A stretch of DNA of 15,744 nt from an uncultured Eubacteriales bacterium (GTDB lineage: Bacteria > Bacillota > Clostridia > Oscillospirales > Butyricicoccaceae): positions 1 to 15,744 of the forward strand of contig CAKTWY010000036.1 of NCBI GenBank assembly GCA_934630445.1, written 5' to 3'. The position numbers and the translations under genes are program-made. How positions within the stretch are numbered: position 1 is the first letter of the stretch; each line of letters opens with the position of its first letter. Positions 14,866 through 15,744 of the stretch are shown here, in pieces. A model generated the notes under the pieces. The model saw only the letters and a program-made list of their open reading frames with translations, searched no databases and was not told where the DNA came from.

Positions 14866-15027
14866 TTATTCCTTTGGTTTCTCCTTGGCTGCCTGTTTCT
14901 GCTGGTCCAGCGCGCGGCGTACCGCGCGGAAGCGGTTTTCATGCAGATCGGTGGAGGATTCGCCCGAAATCATCGGAAAAATCTCGCTGGAAGCTTCCAT
15001 GTGGTTCTGGTTGCGATGCAGTTTCAT
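14866..15027 (-). CDS. hypothetical small charged protein (uncertain)
   Basis: A minus-strand frame of 53 residues runs from the ATG at 15027 (ggag 6 bases upstream) to TAA at 14866: MKLHRNQNHMEASSEIFPMI, a middle with SSTDLHENRFRAV, and a Lys/Glu-rich end KEKPKE. It is hydrophilic, probably helical at the end, with no membrane segment or known motif. The frame stays open further upstream to a TAG near 15150, so a longer form from TTG 15099 is possible. It ends 19 bases before CtsR operator 2, upstream of ctsR on the same strand. No homology is recognised; it may be a chance frame in GC-rich DNA. Confidence 0.3.
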   Translation of the reverse strand: MKLHRNQNHMEASSEIFPMISGESSTDLHENRFRAVRRALDQQKQAAKEKPKE

Positions 15028-15201
15028 CATTTGCTCCGTGCGCCGCGCGTCAACGCTTTTCACGCGGCGGCCGCGCGTTTCCGGCAGGCGGCCCGCCAAA
15101 CGGTAAAGAATAAACTTTATCCATATTGTTGCCAGGTTTGGCGTTTTCTATCGGAGGGATTCACAAATTAAAAGCTTTTTTAAACATTTTTTAAAATGCG
15201 G

Positions 15202-15229
15202 TTGATTTTTTATGATTTCATGTTAGAAT
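15202..15229 (+). promoter_or_regulatory. ferredoxin promoter
   Basis: The -35 box ttgatt (15202-15207) is followed after 16 bases by tagaat (15224-15229), preceded by TGT as an extended -10. The region is AT-rich, unlike its surroundings. Transcription would start about 25 bases before the ferredoxin ATG, giving a short leader that holds only the ribosome site. Confidence 0.65.
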
Positions 15230-15260
15230 GTATTTGATTCATATTCAGGAGGTGTTTTAC

Positions 15261-15431
15261 ATGGCTTATAAAATTTCCGACGAATGTCTCAACTGCGGCG
15301 CGTGCGAGGCAGAATGCCCGGTAAGCGCGATCTCCGCCGGTGATGGCAAATATGTCATCGATGCGGATACCTGCATTGATTGCGGCGCTTGCGCCGGCGT
15401 TTGCCCGGTGGAGGCTCCGAAGCAGGCGTAA
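15261..15431 (+). CDS. 2[4Fe-4S] clostridial-type ferredoxin
   Basis: This 56-residue cytoplasmic electron carrier has two classic cluster motifs: C9-X2-C12-X2-C15-X3-C19-P and C38-X2-C41-X2-C44-X3-C48-P. Each cluster takes its fourth ligand from the other motif, as in Clostridium-type ferredoxins. The two halves are recognisable repeats (ECLNCGACEAECPV and TCIDCGACAGVCPV). Length is normal for the family. The ribosome site aggaggtg (15247-15254) lies 6 bases before the ATG. It has its own promoter and terminator, so it is a monocistronic, probably highly expressed gene, which fits an anaerobe that runs pyruvate:ferredoxin oxidoreductase or hydrogenase chemistry. Specific partners cannot be told from the window. 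Confidence 0.96.
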   Translation: MAYKISDECLNCGACEAECPVSAISAGDGKYVIDADTCIDCGACAGVCPVEAPKQA

Positions 15432-15446
15432 CCATTTGGCACAAAG

Positions 15447-15478
15447 AAAAGTCTGCAGCGAGAGCTGCAGACTTTTTT
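15447..15478 (+). terminator. intrinsic terminator after ferredoxin
   Basis: A 13-bp perfect stem, aaaagtctgcagc (15447-15459) with gctgcagactttt (15464-15476), a gaga tetraloop and a run of six T: a textbook factor-independent terminator 15 bases after the ferredoxin stop. Confidence 0.93.
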
Positions 15479-15506
15479 CTGTACACGGGAGAAAGGAGAA
15501 CGTTTT

Positions 15507-15744
15507 ATGAAGACAGAGTACCGCCACATTTGCAGCGGCACGTGCTCGCGCTGTGTGGATATCACGCTCGAGGGTGCTGCGGTTGCGGATGTGAAATTTA
15601 CCGGCGGATGCGACGGCAACATTCAGGGGGTGTGCCGCCTGGTGCAGGGGATGGATGCAAAGCGTGCGATCTCGCTTCTGCGCGGCATCCGCTGCGGCGC
15701 GAAGACCACTTCCTGCCCGGACCAGCTCGCGCGCGGTCTGGAGG
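15507..15744 (+). CDS. TSCPD domain-containing protein (3' partial)
   Basis: From the ATG at 15507 (ribosome site aaaggag about 10 bases upstream) the frame stays open to the window end, giving 79 residues. It matches the small TIGR03905-type TSCPD protein family: CSGTCSRCVDI near the start, FTGGCDGNIQGVC in the middle, RGIRCGAKTTSCPDQLA near the end, with the TSCPD motif at residues 68-72. Conserved cysteines at 9, 13, 16, 35, 43, 63 and 70 suggest metal binding. The same domain occurs at the C-terminus of some adenosylcobalamin-dependent ribonucleotide reductases, but the role of the stand-alone form is unknown. Family members are about 80-85 residues, so only a few residues should be missing. 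Confidence 0.9.
   Translation, partial: MKTEYRHICSGTCSRCVDITLEGAAVADVKFTGGCDGNIQGVCRLVQGMDAKRAISLLRGIRCGAKTTSCPDQLARGLE

Noticed and set aside
1..15744. CRISPR arrays, insertion sequences, tRNA or rRNA genes
   Set aside because: No regularly spaced direct repeats, transposase motifs, terminal inverted repeats with target duplications, or tRNA-like cloverleaf sequences with conserved arms were seen on reading.

Overview
The window looks like a chromosome segment of an anaerobic, moderately GC-rich Firmicute of the class Clostridia, probably a gut lineage such as Christensenellales or Oscillospirales. The signs are a V-type (not F-type) ATP synthase, CtsR with CtsR operators, a ClpC/ClpE-like unfoldase, a 2[4Fe-4S] ferredoxin, a TSCPD-domain protein and strong aaggagg ribosome sites. 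The genus is an inference; there is no rRNA or tRNA here.

Layout. (1) 1-1709, plus: the end of a V-type ATP synthase operon, subunit B (5' cut by the window edge) then subunit D, closed by a two-tier hairpin. (2) 1865-4808, plus: a single-gene unit with its own promoter and a perfect 16-bp LacI/CcpA-type palindrome just after the predicted transcription start. It encodes a 935-aa exported protein: signal peptide, GLUG-type repeats, two beta-rich modules, a purple-acid-phosphatase-like metallophosphoesterase and a C-terminal LysM. (3) 4926-5185: a bidirectional terminator and a convergent small DUF378 membrane protein. (4) 5186-5664: no supported gene, but several hairpins. (5) 5665-7904, minus: a TIM-barrel sugar isomerase/epimerase, preceded in its operon by the C-terminal half of a GH92 alpha-mannosidase and by coding debris. 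(6) 8126-11363, plus: the C-terminal part of a PHP-domain protein, an intact GH38 alpha-mannosidase, and a truncated metallophosphoesterase whose start overlaps the GH38 stop. Blocks 5 and 6 diverge from an AT-rich spacer near 7.9-8.1 kb and look like one mannoside-degradation locus in decay: the first gene on each side and the last one on the plus side are broken, while GH38 and the isomerase remain intact.

(7) 11542-14847, minus: a proteostasis unit, ctsR followed by a Clp ATPase carrying a ClpE/McsA-like Cys4 zinc finger in front of a full ClpC body (Clp_N, AAA+ 1 with UVR, AAA+ 2, LGF ClpP-docking loop). mcsA and mcsB, usually found between ctsR and clpC, are absent. The ctsR promoter is flanked by two good CtsR operators, so the repressor very probably controls itself. 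A strong terminator separates ctsR from clpC, so clpC may have its own promoter. (8) 15202-15744, plus: a monocistronic ferredoxin with a clear promoter and terminator, then the start of a TSCPD-domain protein cut by the window end.

I found no CRISPR array, insertion sequence, tRNA or rRNA. The most unusual items are the exported GLUG/phosphoesterase/LysM protein with its operator, the zinc-finger Clp fusion, and the pattern of decay around the mannosidases, including an in-phase A AAA AAG slippery heptamer at one of the frame breaks.
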